Of a DNA stretch of 64,000 nucleotides, positions 1-11,072 are shown in pieces. The notes under the pieces are model-generated. The model worked only from the letters and a program-made list of their open reading frames with translations. It did not search any database and had not been told where the DNA came from. The first letter of the stretch is position 1. Each line of letters starts with the position of its first letter. Position numbers and translations under genes: made by a program. This DNA comes from Euglena gracilis. Taxonomy: Eukaryota; Euglenida; Euglenophyceae; Euglenales. The stretch lies in the NCBI GenBank assembly GCA_039621445.1, contig CP154955.1, positions 51,427,384-51,491,383 on the forward strand, read 5' to 3'.

Positions 1-1198
1 GAGGCCAAAAAACATCGTTTCGGGCAAAAAAAATTTTTTCGATTTTTTTCGACTTTTTCGACCCGGTTTTGACCCAAAGTCAATGGGTCGGCGGCCCAAA
101 ACGGGGCGCTGGCGGGTCGAAAAACGCTCGTTTTCGGCTCAAAAACAGTTTTTCCGGGTCCGGGAGGCCAAAAAAACATCGTTTCGGGAAAAAAAAAATT
201 TTTCGATTTTTTTCGACTTTTTCGACCCGGTTTTGACCCAAAGTCAATGGGTCGGCGGCCCAAAACGGGGCGCTGGCGGGTCGAAAAACGCTCGTTTTCG
301 GCTCAAAAACAGTTTTTCCGGGTCCGGGAGGCCAAAAAACATCGTTTCGGGCAAAAAAAAAATTTTTCGATTTTTTTCGACTTTTTCGACCCGGTTTTGA
401 CCCAAAGTCAATGGGTCGGCGGCCCAAAACGGGGCGCTGGCGCGTCGAAAAACGCTCGTTTTCGGCTCAAAAACAGTTTTTCCGGGTCCGGGAGGCCAAA
501 AAACATCGTTTCGGGCAAAAAAAATTTTCGATTTTTTTCGACTTTTTCGACCCGGTTTTGACCCAAAGTCAATGGGTCGGCGGCCCAAAACGGGGCGCTG
601 GCGGGTCGAAAAACGCTCGTTTTCGGCTCAAAAACAGTTTTTCTGGGTCCGGGAGGCCAAAAAAACATCGGTTCGCGGAAAAAAAAATTTTTTCCGTTTT
701 TTCGCCCTTTTCGGCCCGGTTTTGACCCAAAAGTCAACGGGTCGGCGGCCCAAAACGGGGAGCTGGCGGGTCGAAAAACGCTCGTTTTCGGCTCAAAAAC
801 AGTTTTTCCGGGTCCGGTAGCCAAAAAAACATCGTTTCGGGCAAAAAAAATTTTTCGATTTTTTTCGACTTTTTCGACCCGGTTTTGACCCCAAAGTCAA
901 TGGGTCGGCGGCCCAAAACGGGGCGGGCGGGTCGAAAAACGCTCGTTTTCGGCTCAAAAACAGTTTTTCTGGGTCCGGGAGGCCAAAAAACATCGTTTCG
1001 GGCAAAAAAAATTTTTCGATTTTTTTCGACTTTTTCGACCCGGTTTTGACCCAAAGTCAATGGGTCGGCGGCCCAAAACGGGGCGCTGGCGGGTCAAAAA
1101 ACGCTCGTTTTCGGCTCAAAAACAGTATTTCAGACTCCGGGAGGCCAAAAAACATCGTTTCGGGCAAAAAAAATTTTTTCGATTTTTTTCGACTTTTT
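1..1198. repeat. 164-bp satellite array, block A1
   Basis: About seven head-to-tail copies of a 160-165 bp unit; the first is cut by the window edge. The phrase beginning ATGGGTCGGCGGCCCAAAAC recurs near 83, 247, 411, 572, 737, 900 and 1060. Each unit alternates a GC-rich half with runs of A and T (TTTTTCGATTTTTTTCGAC). All six frames stay open over long distances only because the unit lacks stops. The resulting translations are repeat artefacts, not proteins. Confidence 0.95.
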
Positions 1199-1680
1199 TG
1201 CAAAATACATTATTTTTCGATTTTTTGGCCGGCCCAAACGGGGGGGGCGGGGAAGTTGCTGAAAAACGGACATTCCTTTGATTTCGGCTCGGAGATATTT
1301 TGAACATTTTTTTGTGGCAGTCCAAAGGGGTGGTTGGGGGCTCAAAAACCGGGGGTGGCGGGCGAAATCCTACGAGTTTGGACCCCTTCGCGCGTGAATA
1401 ACTCGGGCCTGGCGGGGAGTTGGGGGTCAAACCCAGGTGATTCGGAAACTAGGAATCCAGTCGCTCGCGACTGAAAAAAAAAATTCCGGGAACCGGGCCG
1501 GGATCATGGTGATAATCCGTCGGTTCTCCTGGTGGCCCCGACCCGGGGGGGGGGAGGGGGGAGGGGGGGGGTCGAGGGGGGGGATTTCGACGGTGGTAAG
1601 CTTCGCTCTTACCCATAAAGGGATAAGAGCTCAGCGACCCCTCCATACATACCGGCCCACTCCATGGAGCTCTTTTGCCT
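1199..1680. repeat. Dispersed module B, copy 1
   Basis: From about 1240 this matches 5040-5420 in the same orientation and 16190-16560 in inverse orientation. Shared landmarks are CTTCGCGCGTGAATAACTCG, CCAGTCGCTCGCGACTG, GGATCATGGTGATAATCCG and TACCCATAAAGGGATAAGAG. It contains long G runs and no credible gene. It joins satellite blocks A1 and A2, so the satellite and this module probably belong to one larger repeat. Confidence 0.85.
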
Positions 1681-1689
1681 GAAATCCAT

Positions 1690-2530
1690 GGGGTTTGTGC
1701 CAGAAACAGGGCGCCGGTGGGTCAAAAAAGGCTCATTTTCGGCTCGAAAACAGTTTTTCCGGGTCCGGGAGGCCCAAAAACATTGTTTCGGGCAAAAAAA
1801 ATTTCGATTTTTTTCGATTTTTTCGACCCGGTTTTGACCCAAAGTCAACGGGTCGGCGGCCCAGAACGGGGCGCTGGCGGGTCGAAAAACGCTCGTTTTC
1901 AGCTCAAAAACAGTTTTTCCGGGTCCGGGAGGCCAAAAAACATCGTTTCGGGCAAAATAAAATTTTTCGATTTTTTTCGACTTTTTCGACCCAGTTTTGA
2001 CCCAAAGTCAATGGGTCGGCGGCCCAAAACGGGGCGCTGGCGGGTCGAAAAACGCTCGTTTTCGGCTCAAAAACAGTTTTTCTGGGTCCGGGAGGACAAC
2101 AAAAGGCCTAAAAAAAAAAAAAACATAGTTCGGGAAAAAAAAATTAAAAAAAAAAAAAAATTTTTTTTTGATTATTTTTCGACTTTTTCGACCCGGTTTT
2201 GACCCAAAGTCAATGGGTTGGCGGCCCAAAACGGGGCGCCGACGGGTCGAAAAACGCTCGTTTTCGGCTCAAAAACAGTTTTTCTGGGTCCGGGAGGCCA
2301 AAAAACATCGTGCAAAAAATTTTTCGGGCAAAAAATTTTTTTTGATTATTTTTCGACTTTTTCGACCCGGTTTTGACCCAAAGTCAATGGGTCGGCGGCC
2401 CAAAACGGGGCGCTGGCGGGTCGAAAAACGCTCGTTTTCGGCTCAAAAACAGTTTTTCTGGGTCCGGGAGGCCAAAAAACATCGTTTCGGGCAAAAAAAA
2501 TTTTTTCGATTTTTTTCGACTTTTTTGGCC
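1690..2530. repeat. 164-bp satellite array, block A2
   Basis: Five further copies of the block A1 unit (landmarks near 1715, 1848, 2011, 2215 and 2388), more irregular because poly-A/T tracts around 2110-2170 and 2310-2350 have expanded. The block ends at 2530, where the sequence passes into the target site of the Mutator-like element. Confidence 0.9.
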
Positions 2531-2555
2531 GAAAACGGCTAAGTCGAACAGAAGG

Positions 2556-4673
2556 GCTCCCCGACTTAGAGTGGGGGGGGGGGTACTGGCTAGTCGACCG
2601 ACTAGTCGGTCGACTAGTTCACCGACTACTAGTCGACCGACTAGTCGGTGGGGGGAACTGGCTAGTCGGTCGACTAGTCGACCGACTAGCCACTCTAATG
2701 TACCAAAAGGGGGGTTCACCGACTTTTTAAGCCCCCCCCCTCCAATACTGATTTGCCTTGTTTGGCCTAAAATTTTGTAGACCATATTTCAAACAGCAAA
2801 AAATGCACCAGAAACATCCCTTTTGTTGCTCAACTGTCCCAGGGCCCCAAAATAACAAAACCCCTTGTGTTGCCGAACCGTTTTGGAAGCAAAGTCCTTT
2901 TGCTGCTCAACTGTCCCAGGGCCCCAAAATAACAAAATCCCTTGTGCTGCCGAACCGTTTTGGAAGCAAATCCCTTTTGTTGCTCAACTGTCCCAGGGCC
3001 CCAAAAGAACAAAATCCCTTGTGCTGCCGAACCGTTTTGGAAGCAAATCCCTTTTGCTGCTCAACTGTCCCAGGGCCCCAAAATAACACAATCCCTTGTG
3101 CTGCCGAACCGTTTTGGAAGCAAATTCCTTTTGCTGCTCAACTGTCGCAGGGCCCCAAAATAACAAAATCCCTTGTGCTGCCGAACCGTTTTGGAAGCAA
3201 AGTCCTTTTGCTGCTCAACTGTCCCAGGGCCCCAAAATAACAAAATCCCTTGTGTTGCCGAACCGTTTTGGAAGGAAAGTCCTTTTGCTGCTCAACTGTC
3301 CCAGGGCCCCAAAATAACAAAATCCCTTGTGCTGCCAAACCGTTTTGGAAGCAAAGTCCTTTTGCTGCTCAACTGTCCCAGGGCCCCAAAATAACAAAAT
3401 CCCTTGTGCTGCCGAACCGTTTTGGAAGCAAAGTCCTTTTGCTGCTCAACTGTCCCAGGGCCCCAAAATAACAAAATCCCTTGTGCTGCCGAACCGTTTT
3501 GGAAGCAAATCCCTTTTGCTGCTCAACTGTCCCAGAGCCCCAAAATAACAAAATCCCTTGTGCTGCCGAACCGTTTTGGAAGCAAATCCCTTTTGCTGCT
3601 CAACTGTCCCAGGGCCCCAAAAGAACAAAATGCCTTGTGTTGCCGAACCGTTTTGGAAGCAAAGTCCTTTTGCTGCTCAACTGTCGCAGGGCCCCAAAAT
3701 AACAAAATCCCTTGTGCTGCCGAACCGTTTTGGAAGCAAAGTCCTTTTGCTGCTCAACTGTCGCAGGGCCCCAAAATAACAAAATCCCTTGTGCTGCCGA
3801 ACCGTTTTGGAAGCAAAGTCCTTTTGCTGCTCAACTGTCCCAGGGCCCCAAAATAACAAAATCCCTTGTGCTGCCGAACCGTTTTGGAAGCAAATCCCTT
3901 TTGCTGCTCAACTGTCCCAGGGCCCCAAAATAACAAAATCCCTTGTGCTGCCGAACCGTTTTGGAAGCAAAGTCCTTTTGCTGCTCAACTGTCGCAGGGC
4001 CCCAAAATAACAAAATCCCTTGTGCTGCGTTTTGGAAGCAAAGTCCTTTTGCTGCTCAACTGTCCCAGGGCCCCAAAATAACAAAATCCCTTGTGCTGCC
4101 GAACCGTTTTGGAAGCAAATCCCTTTTGCTGCTCAACTGTCCCAGGGCCCCAAAATAACAAAATCCCTTGGGCTGCCGAACCGTTTTGGAAGCAAATCCC
4201 TTTTGCTGCTCAACTGTCCCAGGGCCCCAAAATAACAAAATCCCTTGGGCTGCCGAACCGTTTTGGAAGCAAATCCCTTTTGCTGCTCAACTGTCCCAAG
4301 GACCCAAAATAACAAAATCCCTTGTGTTGCCGAACCGTTTTGGAAACAAAAGGGATGTTTTTGACAACGCTGAAGGCTTCAGACGTGTTTTATTTGAAAT
4401 TCTAGTTCAAAACAAGTCAAATCAATGTTGGGGGGGGGGGGCTTAAAAGGTCGGTGACCCCCCCCTTTTGGTACATTAGAGTGGCTAGTCGGTCGACTAG
4501 TCGACCGACTAGTCGACCGGACTACAGTTTTTCTCCCATAGCCAGTACCCCCCCCCCCTTGTACCGACTAGTCGACCGACTAGTCGGTCGACTAGTCGGT
4601 AGGGGTACTGGCTAGTCGACCGACTAGTCGGTCGACTAGCCAGTACCCCCCCCCTCAGTCTAATGTTTGGGGC
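2556..4673. mobile_element. Mutator-like non-autonomous element with satellite interior
   Basis: A 2,118-bp insertion flanked by an 11-bp direct repeat CGAACAGAAGG (2545-2555 and 4674-4684). Both ends share, in inverse orientation, TTAGA-TG, a G/C run, TACTGGCTAGTCGACCGACT and further CTAGTCGAC palindromes (2590-2695; 4485-4650). Inside these lies a second mirrored stretch: 2696-2760 matches 4415-4485 inverted, including CTAATGTACCAAAAGG. The interior is the 77-bp array. A related uninterrupted site exists, inverted, at 16900-16925. Long terminal inverted repeats with a 9-11 bp target duplication are the Mutator pattern. No transposase is present. Confidence 0.75.
2810..4350. repeat. 77-bp tandem array, about 20 copies
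   Basis: Near-identical 77-bp units, recognisable by GCCGAACCGTTTTGGAAGC, TGCTGCTCAACTGTCCCAGG and GCCCCAAAATAACAAAATCC. Variation is mostly single substitutions (GTC/TC before CTTTTGC, CCCAGG/CGCAGG). One unit near 4028 lacks 6 bp (CCGAAC). Units of 77 bp rotate the reading frame, so the overlapping 60-73 residue frames are not genes. The array lies wholly inside the Mutator-like element. Confidence 0.95.
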
Positions 4674-4684
4674 CGAACAGAAGG

Positions 4685-5420
4685 AAAAGTGTACAAAATG
4701 GCCTGAAATGGCCCAAATTGGCCAAAAAACGCCCGTATCTCGGGCTGGGCGGGGAGTTGCGGGGAAACCAAAATCCCAGTAGATAGAGCGTTCCAAGGGC
4801 TTCAATTGGCTTCAAAAAAAATTTAGGTCTCCGGACATTTCCTTTGATTTTGCATCATTTTCGAGAAATTTTGCAAACATCGATTTTTTGACCCCCCACC
4901 CCCTGAAAACGGCTAAGTCGAACAGAGGGAAAAGTGTACAAAACGGCCAGCTGCGCCGAAAACGGCCGTATCTCGGGCTAGGCGGGGAGTTGCGGGGAAA
5001 TCAAAATACGGGTAGATGGGGCGTTCCAAGGGCTTCAAATTAGGTCTCCGGACATTTCCTTTGATTTGGCTTCATTTTGGAGATATTTTGAAAATTGACA
5101 TTTTTTGGCCCTCCAAGGGGGGGGGGGCTCATCCAGGGGGGGCGGGTAAATCCTACCGAGTTTGGACCCCTTCGCGCGTGAATAACTCGGGCCTGGCGGG
5201 GAGTTGGGGGTCAAACCCAGGTGATTCGGAAACTAGGAATCCAGTCGCTCGTGACTGAAAAAAAAAATTCCGGGAACCGGGCCGGGATCATGGTGATAAT
5301 CCGTCGGTTCTCCTGGTGGCCCCGACCCGGGGGGGGGGGGAGGGGGGGGGTCGAGGGGGGGGATTTCGACGGTGGTAAGCTTCGCTCTTACCCATAAAGG
5401 GATAAGAGCTCAGCGACCCC
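4685..5420. repeat. Dispersed modules C and B, copy 2
   Basis: Contains two tandem versions of a module marked by AAGTCGAACAGAGGGAAAAG, GTATCTCGGGCT-GGCGGGGA and GCGTTCCAAGGGCTTCAA (4670-4860 and 4910-5050). It is followed by module B (5040-5420). The whole block recurs inverted at 16190-16920. No gene is seen. Confidence 0.85.
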
Positions 5421-6700
5421 CCCTAAAATCGGGCCCGTTAAAGGCAATTTTTAAAAATTTTCGGCGCTTTGCGCCGAAAAGGTATACCCGGCGCCTCTGG
5501 CACAGGACCCCCCCCCAGGAGGTCCGGCCCGAACCCACCCACCCCCCCCCCCCGGGGAGTCCGGCCCAAACCCACCCACCCACCCACCCCCCCTCCGCCG
5601 CAGGGGTGGTCTTCTGAAAAGAAGCCTGGCAGGGACGGGAATAGCTCGAGGGGGGCATGGTGCTCTCATTGGCACTTTGCCGTCCGAAAGGCGGCCAGCA
5701 GCGACAAGTTTTCAGTGTTCGCACCATGAACCCCCCCACTGCGTGACTCTGCCATTTCCAAAACAAGGTTGAGCAAACTCATCAGGATTGACAACGAGCT
5801 TGCTACCTTTTCCCATCCAACCCCCAATCCCGTGACAACTCGGGGGGGGGGGTATGTCCCCCCCCCCGAGCTATTCCCATACCCGAACCTTGGGCAGGGA
5901 AGGGGGTCATTTTTGGCAATTTTTTTGGAGTTTCGCAAAAAATGATCAATTTTAAGCACATTTGCCAAAAATGAGGTTTGAGAACCTGCTCCACCCATTA
6001 ACAAGTTTTTATATTTGCCAGCCATCCTTTGGGTGGATTTTTGACTGAGTCGGATGAGAAATGAGTCGGATTTGGGCCAAGGCAAATTTGCCAAATCTGT
6101 CAAGCCGGCTCAATGTTTTCTAAATTTCATAATCATTGCTGCCCGTCGGGCAGCAAGACGGTGACGGGATTTCGTCCATTCAAAAATTCAAAGTTTGCTG
6201 GAAATCATCAAAAAAAAAGTTTTGAAATTTAGACAAAAAGTTTGTTTCTGAGGCACTGATTTTTTTTTGCGGCGACAACATTTTTTCTTTACCAAATCCG
6301 CGGGGGGGGGGGCTTTTTGACACCTATGTCTCAAAATGTCCCCTCCTCAAAGTCCAACTTTTTCTGGCAAATTTTGGCTCAAAGTGGCCATTTTGGCCAT
6401 TTGGCATTTGGCGCCAAAGGCCAAAATTTGACTTTTGAAGGGCTTCAAAAGTTGCCCGAAATTGGGTTTTCAGAGGATATTTTCCAGCAAATTGACAATA
6501 ACAATCCATGAAGACATAAGTCCCTGGTACGAAGCGCCAACGAAGAAATAAAGTTTTTGGTTCATACCCCCCTCTGACTTCATACTGGGATGTGGCTCGC
6601 CCCCGGCACACCCCGCCCCCTGGGCAGAGGAGGTCCATGTTGAAGCACAGGTCCATGTATTGATGGGGTCAGGTTGTTCGGTGTGAACCCGTCAGGGGGG
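5421..6700. repeat. Intergenic, dispersed repeat fragments
   Basis: No credible coding sequence. 5457-5480 is a short hairpin (TTTCGGCGCTTTGCGCCGAAA) of a type repeated at 15720, 20260, 60065 and 63345. 5500-5600 is C-rich simple sequence. 5862-5995 is a partial copy of the fold-back MITE arm seen at 10323-11060, with GAGCTATTCCCAT and TCGCAAAAAATGATCAATTT. I recognise nothing in 6000-6700. Confidence 0.6.
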
Positions 6701-7143
6701 GGGCAGGGGTGGATGATTTTTTAGAAACAAACACGTGTTTTCAACGACAATTTGAAAGCCCCGTATCCTTGGCCCTCCTCTTTCTATCTGGACGCAGGCT
6801 GACCCTGCGGTTTGCATATAGAAGGGCTGTAAGGCATGTGCAGAAGTGCATGTCTGTTGTGTGTGCGTGCGCGTGTGCGCGCAGACGTGCGCCAAAACAG
6901 AAACAGCCAGGTCGATACATGCGATTCAGGATGGTGGCACGGCGCATGGCAAGCCTGCAAAAAAAAAACCGTGGCCCCCACGTTACGACACCGTATGGAG
7001 CCACCAAAGGCAGCCATGTGGTGATTGAGAGTTGGATACTCCCGACAAACAGGGTCTGGGGTCTTTGTGGGCCAAAGCGCTTGCCGTCCCAATTGACCAA
7101 AAATTGCAAAAACTGGAGGTCAAATGTGGGGGGGGAAATAGCC

Positions 7144-7144
7144 A

Positions 7145-7192
<48 letters not shown>

Positions 7193-7278
7193 CGTGCGTG
7201 TGTGCATGCGTGTGCGTGCGTGCGTGCGTGCGTGCATGTGTGTGTGTTGGGTGGGTGGGTGGGTGGGTGGGTGGGTGT
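7144..7278. repeat. TG microsatellite passing into GGGT repeat
   Basis: A (TG)n tract with GCGTGC interruptions runs from about 7144 and ends in an uninterrupted (GGGT)n stretch at 7248-7277. The GGGT run meets the four-G-tract rule for a G-quadruplex. A smaller TG/CG-rich tract lies at 6848-6890. Open frames here encode only alternating Cys-Val or Thr-His and are not genes. Confidence 0.9.
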
Positions 7279-7518
7279 GTATGCTGATGGAGTGTTGGTT
7301 TTGTACATGGGGAAGGGGGTTCCGATCCCTCCTCTCCCCCTCCGATCTTGTCAATGAAAGACTTCAAAAATGGACCTTTCTTGTCACCTTTTGTGAAATG
7401 TCCACAGTGCCCGGGGGGGGGGGGGGATGAGGGTACATAAGACTGCACATCTTGAGGAAAGTGCTGGTCTCTCAAAAAAATTTGACGCAGATGTTCGAGG
7501 CTTGCGGCAGCCAGGGCC

Positions 7519-7770
7519 CCAGTAGGAGCCAAAAAGTGGCACCTAATTCCTAATTTGCACTCAAATTAGGAATCAAAATTGCCAAAAATGTGTGACAAAT
7601 TCCTAATTGGAGCTATTTTTGGACCCAAAAGTTCTAAAAATAGGTTCCATGTGACGTTGTATGAAAGGTCACACTTGTCACGCGTGACCCGTCAAAACTT
7701 CCACGTTCCCCCCGCGACCCCCCCCCGCGACCCCCCCCGCGACCCCCCCCGCGACTCATACACCCCCTAA
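7519..7770. repeat. Dispersed repeat E, copy 1
   Basis: Matches 9551-9780 in the same orientation: CAGTAGGAGCCAAAAA-TGGCACC, repeated AATTAGGAAT motifs, AAAATAGGT then GTGACG, CCCGTCAAAACT-CCACGTTC and a closing run of CGCGACCCCCC. It contains no open frame of note. Confidence 0.8.
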
Positions 7771-7784
7771 AAATCCTATTCACG

Positions 7785-7875
7785 AAATACAGCCTGTATT
7801 TTGTGAATACCCTATTCACGAATACAGCCTGTATTCGTGAATCGAAAATAACGCCCTCTATTCCGTGAATAGAAA
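7785..7875. repeat. Nested palindromes around TATTCACGAATACAG
   Basis: TATTCACGAATACAG and its complement CTGTATTCGTGAAT lie almost back to back (7811-7843), preceded by a diverged version (CACGAAATACAG / CTGTATTTTGTGAATA). The stretch can fold into two consecutive hairpins. Function unknown. Confidence 0.75.
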
Positions 7876-7961
7876 CCAAAATGTCACAACATTGTCGAGA
7901 TGACCTGGAACACATTGATAACCAAGGAGGTTAGGCAGGGGTGGGGGGGGGGGCTGTGGAC

Positions 7962-8300
7962 CCCCCGGTGAAGTTCACCGGTGAACATTCACCGGGGGGG
8001 AGGGGGGGGTGCTTTCGCGGTGAAGTTCACCTGTGAAGTTCACCGGTGAACTTCACCGTTTTGGTGGTTGGGGGTCCTCTCAAAATGGTCATTTTGAGGT
8101 TGATGCTTCATGGAATTTTATCGAAATTTCCGAAAACTTGCCCAAAATGCCATTTTTGTCCATTTTTGGCCAAAAAAGTGCTCTCTTGGTGAACTTCACC
8201 GGCGAAGTTCACCGATGGGTTTGGCAGAGGGGGGGACCGTCAGACAGGAGGCAGAGTCCGGGACCCCCGGTGAACTTTCAAACGGTGAACTTCACCATAG
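7962..8300. repeat. Scattered GGTGAAGTTCACC palindromes
   Basis: At least nine copies of GGTGAA-TTCACC-type inverted motifs (for example 7969-8060, 8190-8213, 8269-8296) separated by poly-G runs and a unique stretch. Each motif is self-complementary. Adjacent copies can also pair with each other. Confidence 0.75.
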
Positions 8301-9300
8301 GGGGGGGGGAGGGGGGTCAAAATGACCAAAGTCTACTGCCTGATCTCCCAACCCCTGGTCCTGGAAAACGAGATAGGAGTGTAAGGCCAAGTCAAAAATC
8401 GTGCGGGGATTGAGTCCCGGCCGGCCTAGACTAATTTTCCTTCAAAAAAGGAAATTTGGCGTTCTTGCCAAGAGAAATTGCAAAAGAAGAGCCCCCCCCC
8501 CCCAGCCAGGGTGCGTTGTGGACAAAACCCATCCCAAAACCCAACTCACCCCAAATTTTTGGTGGGGAAAATTATCAACCGGGTCCAATTTTGGCCTAAA
8601 ATCGAAACTTTCGATTGGGGAAAATCCACAGAAAGCTCAATATCGCTTATGGGTCGCAGGGGGTCATAGTTGACGTTTTTTTTGTTCAAAAAACCGTGTT
8701 TTTTTTTTGAAGAAAAAAAACGCCAAAAAACATCAAAAAAGCATAGGAAATTTCATTGAAAAAACTCGCTATGAAACACCCAAACCACACTTCCAACCCA
8801 CGAAGTTCAAAAGCTGCCAAAAATGGTCAGAAACATCCAAAAAAAATTGCAAAAAATGCAATTTTATGACTTTTTCCATTTTTGTGGAAGGAAGTGTTGG
8901 CAGAAATGATGTACTAAAAGCCCAAAATTTTTCTGCGCAAAACCTTGTAGGCTTTTTTTTGAAAAAAAATTGTTAAAATTTAAATACAAGAAAACAGTGT
9001 CAAAAAAGGAAGTTGCCAACAATGGGCCAGACTGTCAAGCTCTGCCGTGCCAGCCGGGCCGGGCCAGGCTAGGCTGGGCTGGGCCGATGTGGAAACCCTC
9101 CATGTGTGGGTCGCGGGGGGGTCGCGGGGGGGTCGCGGGGGGGGTCGCGGGGGATACACCCCCTTAGAAAAATTTAGGCAAAAAAAACGCCCCAAAAGTG
9201 CCCTACCATGGCGTGAAGCACATCAACGAAATACAGGGCAGGCACCGGGCCTCTTAATTAATGGTTACAGAAAAATCGTGGGCCATAACCCGTTATACGG
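8301..9300. other. Intergenic, nothing recognised
   Basis: AT-rich sequence with poly-A/T runs and no convincing gene on either strand. 9110-9155 holds four TCGCGGGGG repeats, the complement of the CGCGACCCCC motif in repeat E. Confidence 0.5.
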
Positions 9301-9304
9301 CTTG

Positions 9305-9481
9305 TACCACCCCCCCCATATTGTCCCCCCCCCCCATATTGTCCCTCGGCCCGGCCGACGAGGGGTTTTTTTGGCTCGGTCAATGAAATTTCCTTTGGTA
9401 CCCCCATATTGTCCCCCCCCCATATTGTCCCTTCGGGCCTCCGGGGGAGAGGTCGGTGGGACAATATGGGGGGGGGTGGTA
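9305..9481. mobile_element. TA-flanked MITE, copy 1
   Basis: A 177-bp unit beginning TACCACCCCCCCATATTGTC and ending in the complement (GACAATATGG...GTGGTA). The terminal inverted repeat is about 22 bp and includes a TA at each end, as expected for a Tc1/mariner-type 2-bp target duplication. The subterminal CATATTGTCC motif is repeated inside. The copy at 12296-12479 is the same family, with TTTATTGTCC in place of ATATTGTCC. Confidence 0.7.
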
Positions 9482-9550
9482 TAGGGGGTGTACCCCCCCC
9501 GCGACCCCCCCCCGACCCCCCCGCGACCCAGACATAGAGGGTTCCCGCAT

Positions 9551-9780
9551 CCCAGTAGGAGCCAAAAAATGGCACCCAATTAGGAATTGACACCCAAATT
9601 AGGAATCAAAATTGCCGAAAAAGTGTGATAAATTCCTAATTGGATCTATTTTTTGACCCAAAAGTTCCAAAAATAGGTCATATGTGACGCTGAACGTGAG
9701 GTCACAATGGTCACACGTGACCCGTCAAAACTGCCACGTTCCCCCCCGCGACCCCGCCCGCGACCCGTACACCCCCATAC
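9551..9780. repeat. Dispersed repeat E, copy 2
   Basis: Same family and orientation as 7519-7770, with substitutions and small indels. It lies 70 bp after MITE copy 1. Between them is another CGCGACCCCCC run (9495-9535). Confidence 0.8.
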
Positions 9781-9829
9781 AGGTTATGCCCACGATTTTT
9801 ATATAGGTATGGTTTGGCATGCCATGGGG

Positions 9830-10100
9830 AGGGCCCCTCCGATCTATTCCCGTCCGGGACCCTTTACGGCCCAATGTGAACAACACTGGCCCCCGAGCTT
9901 TTCCCCGAACCTCGGGCAGCCCAGAGGAGAGGTCATTTTGGCAACTTTTTTTGGGATGTTCGCAAAAAATGGTCAATTTTAAGCACATTCCCCAAAAATC
10001 AGTTTTTGAAAACGTCCCAAAAACGTCAATTTTTGAGCACTTTTTTGGGAAGTTCTTTGCAAAAAGTGCTGTAACAGTGAGCTATTCCCGTCCCCCCTAT
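9830..10100. repeat. Partial copy of fold-back MITE arm
   Basis: Matches the right arm of the 10323-11060 element: TATTCCCGTCCGGGACCC, CTTTACGGCCCAATG, GTTCGCAAAAAATGGTCAAT, AAAACGTCAATTT and GTGAGCTATTCCCGT. Only one arm is present and it has diverged. No gene. Confidence 0.7.
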
Positions 10101-10322
10101 ATGCCCCTCCCCGCCACGTAAGACTAGCATTGCGGCGAAAGAAATATTGAGGGGGAGCACGCTGTTGGCCAGCCATCGGCCAGCCGTCGGCCAGCCGTTC
10201 GACTCATAGGAAAATGACCTGAGCCACAGCCTTGCAATGCAGAAACAATTTCGCCGTCAATCTCCCTTCAAGGTCGTGTTCTTTGTTGGTGGACACTGCA
10301 TTTTTGCCCATTTGAAACCGTG

Positions 10323-11060
10323 TACCATCCCCCCCCCCGAGCTATTCCCCCCCCCGAGCTATTCCCATTGGGGGTACGGGAATAGCTCACTGTCATAGCA
10401 CTTTTTATAAAGAACTTCCTAAGAAAGTGGTCAGAAATTGACGTTTTTGGACCATTTTCAAAAATCACCTTTTGGCAAATGTGCTCAAAATTGACCATTT
10501 TTTGCGAACATCCAAAAAAGTTGCCAAAAATGACCCCTTTTGGGGTGCCCGAGGGTCGGGTATGGGAATAGCTCGGGGGGGGCCTAGGTCCCCCCCCCCG
10601 AGCTGTTCCCCCCCCCGTACTGTTCCCATTGGGCCGTAAAGGGTCCCGGGGACGGGAATAGCTCGGGGGGGGGGGCATGGTAGTCTGGGCCCGACGCCTG
10701 TCTTGATATTCATCTATTCATCTATTCCCGTCCCCGGGACCCTTTACGGCCCAATGGGAACAGTACGGGGGGGGGAACAGCTCGGGGGGGGGGTCGTGGG
10801 CCCCCCTCTAGCTATTACGATACACGACCCTCGGGCACCCCAAAAGGGGTCATTTTTGGCAACTTTTTTGGTTGTTCGCAAAAAATGGTCAATTTTGAGC
10901 ACTTTTGCCAAAAGGTGATTTTTGAAAATGGTCCAAAAACGTCAATTTCTGACCACTTTCTTAGGAAGTTCTTTATAAAAAGTGCTATGACAGTGAGCTA
11001 TTCCCGTACCCCCAATGGGAATAGCTCGGGGGGGGGAATAGCTCGGGGGGGGGGATGGTA
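10323..11060. mobile_element. Fold-back MITE, 738 bp
   Basis: Two nearly complementary arms of about 340-370 bp (10323-10690 and 10725-11060) around a short centre. The ends are TACCATCCCCCCC and GGGGGGGATGGTA, close to the TACCACCCC ends of the two shorter TA-flanked MITEs. Arm landmarks include GAGCTATTCCCATTGGGGGT, CACTGTCATAGCACTTTTTA and ACTTCCTAAGAAAGTGGTCA, with complements in the other arm. A transcript would fold into a long hairpin. No gene. Confidence 0.8.
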
Positions 11061-11072
11061 AATAGGTTTTAG

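Noticed and set aside
1-2540. Repeated 100-175 residue open frames of MGRRPKTGRW / VFEPKTSVFRP type on both strands
   Set aside because: They are the six-frame reading of a 164-bp satellite. Frames stay open on both strands at once, and copies differ by indels.
2810-4350. CRISPR-like regular spacing of 77-bp repeats
   Set aside because: The whole 77-bp unit is repeated with no variable spacers, the genome is eukaryotic, and the array sits inside a transposon-like insertion.
6741-7532. 263-residue His/Thr-rich frame on the - strand
   Set aside because: Produced by the TG/GGGT microsatellite; it has no support outside the simple repeat.
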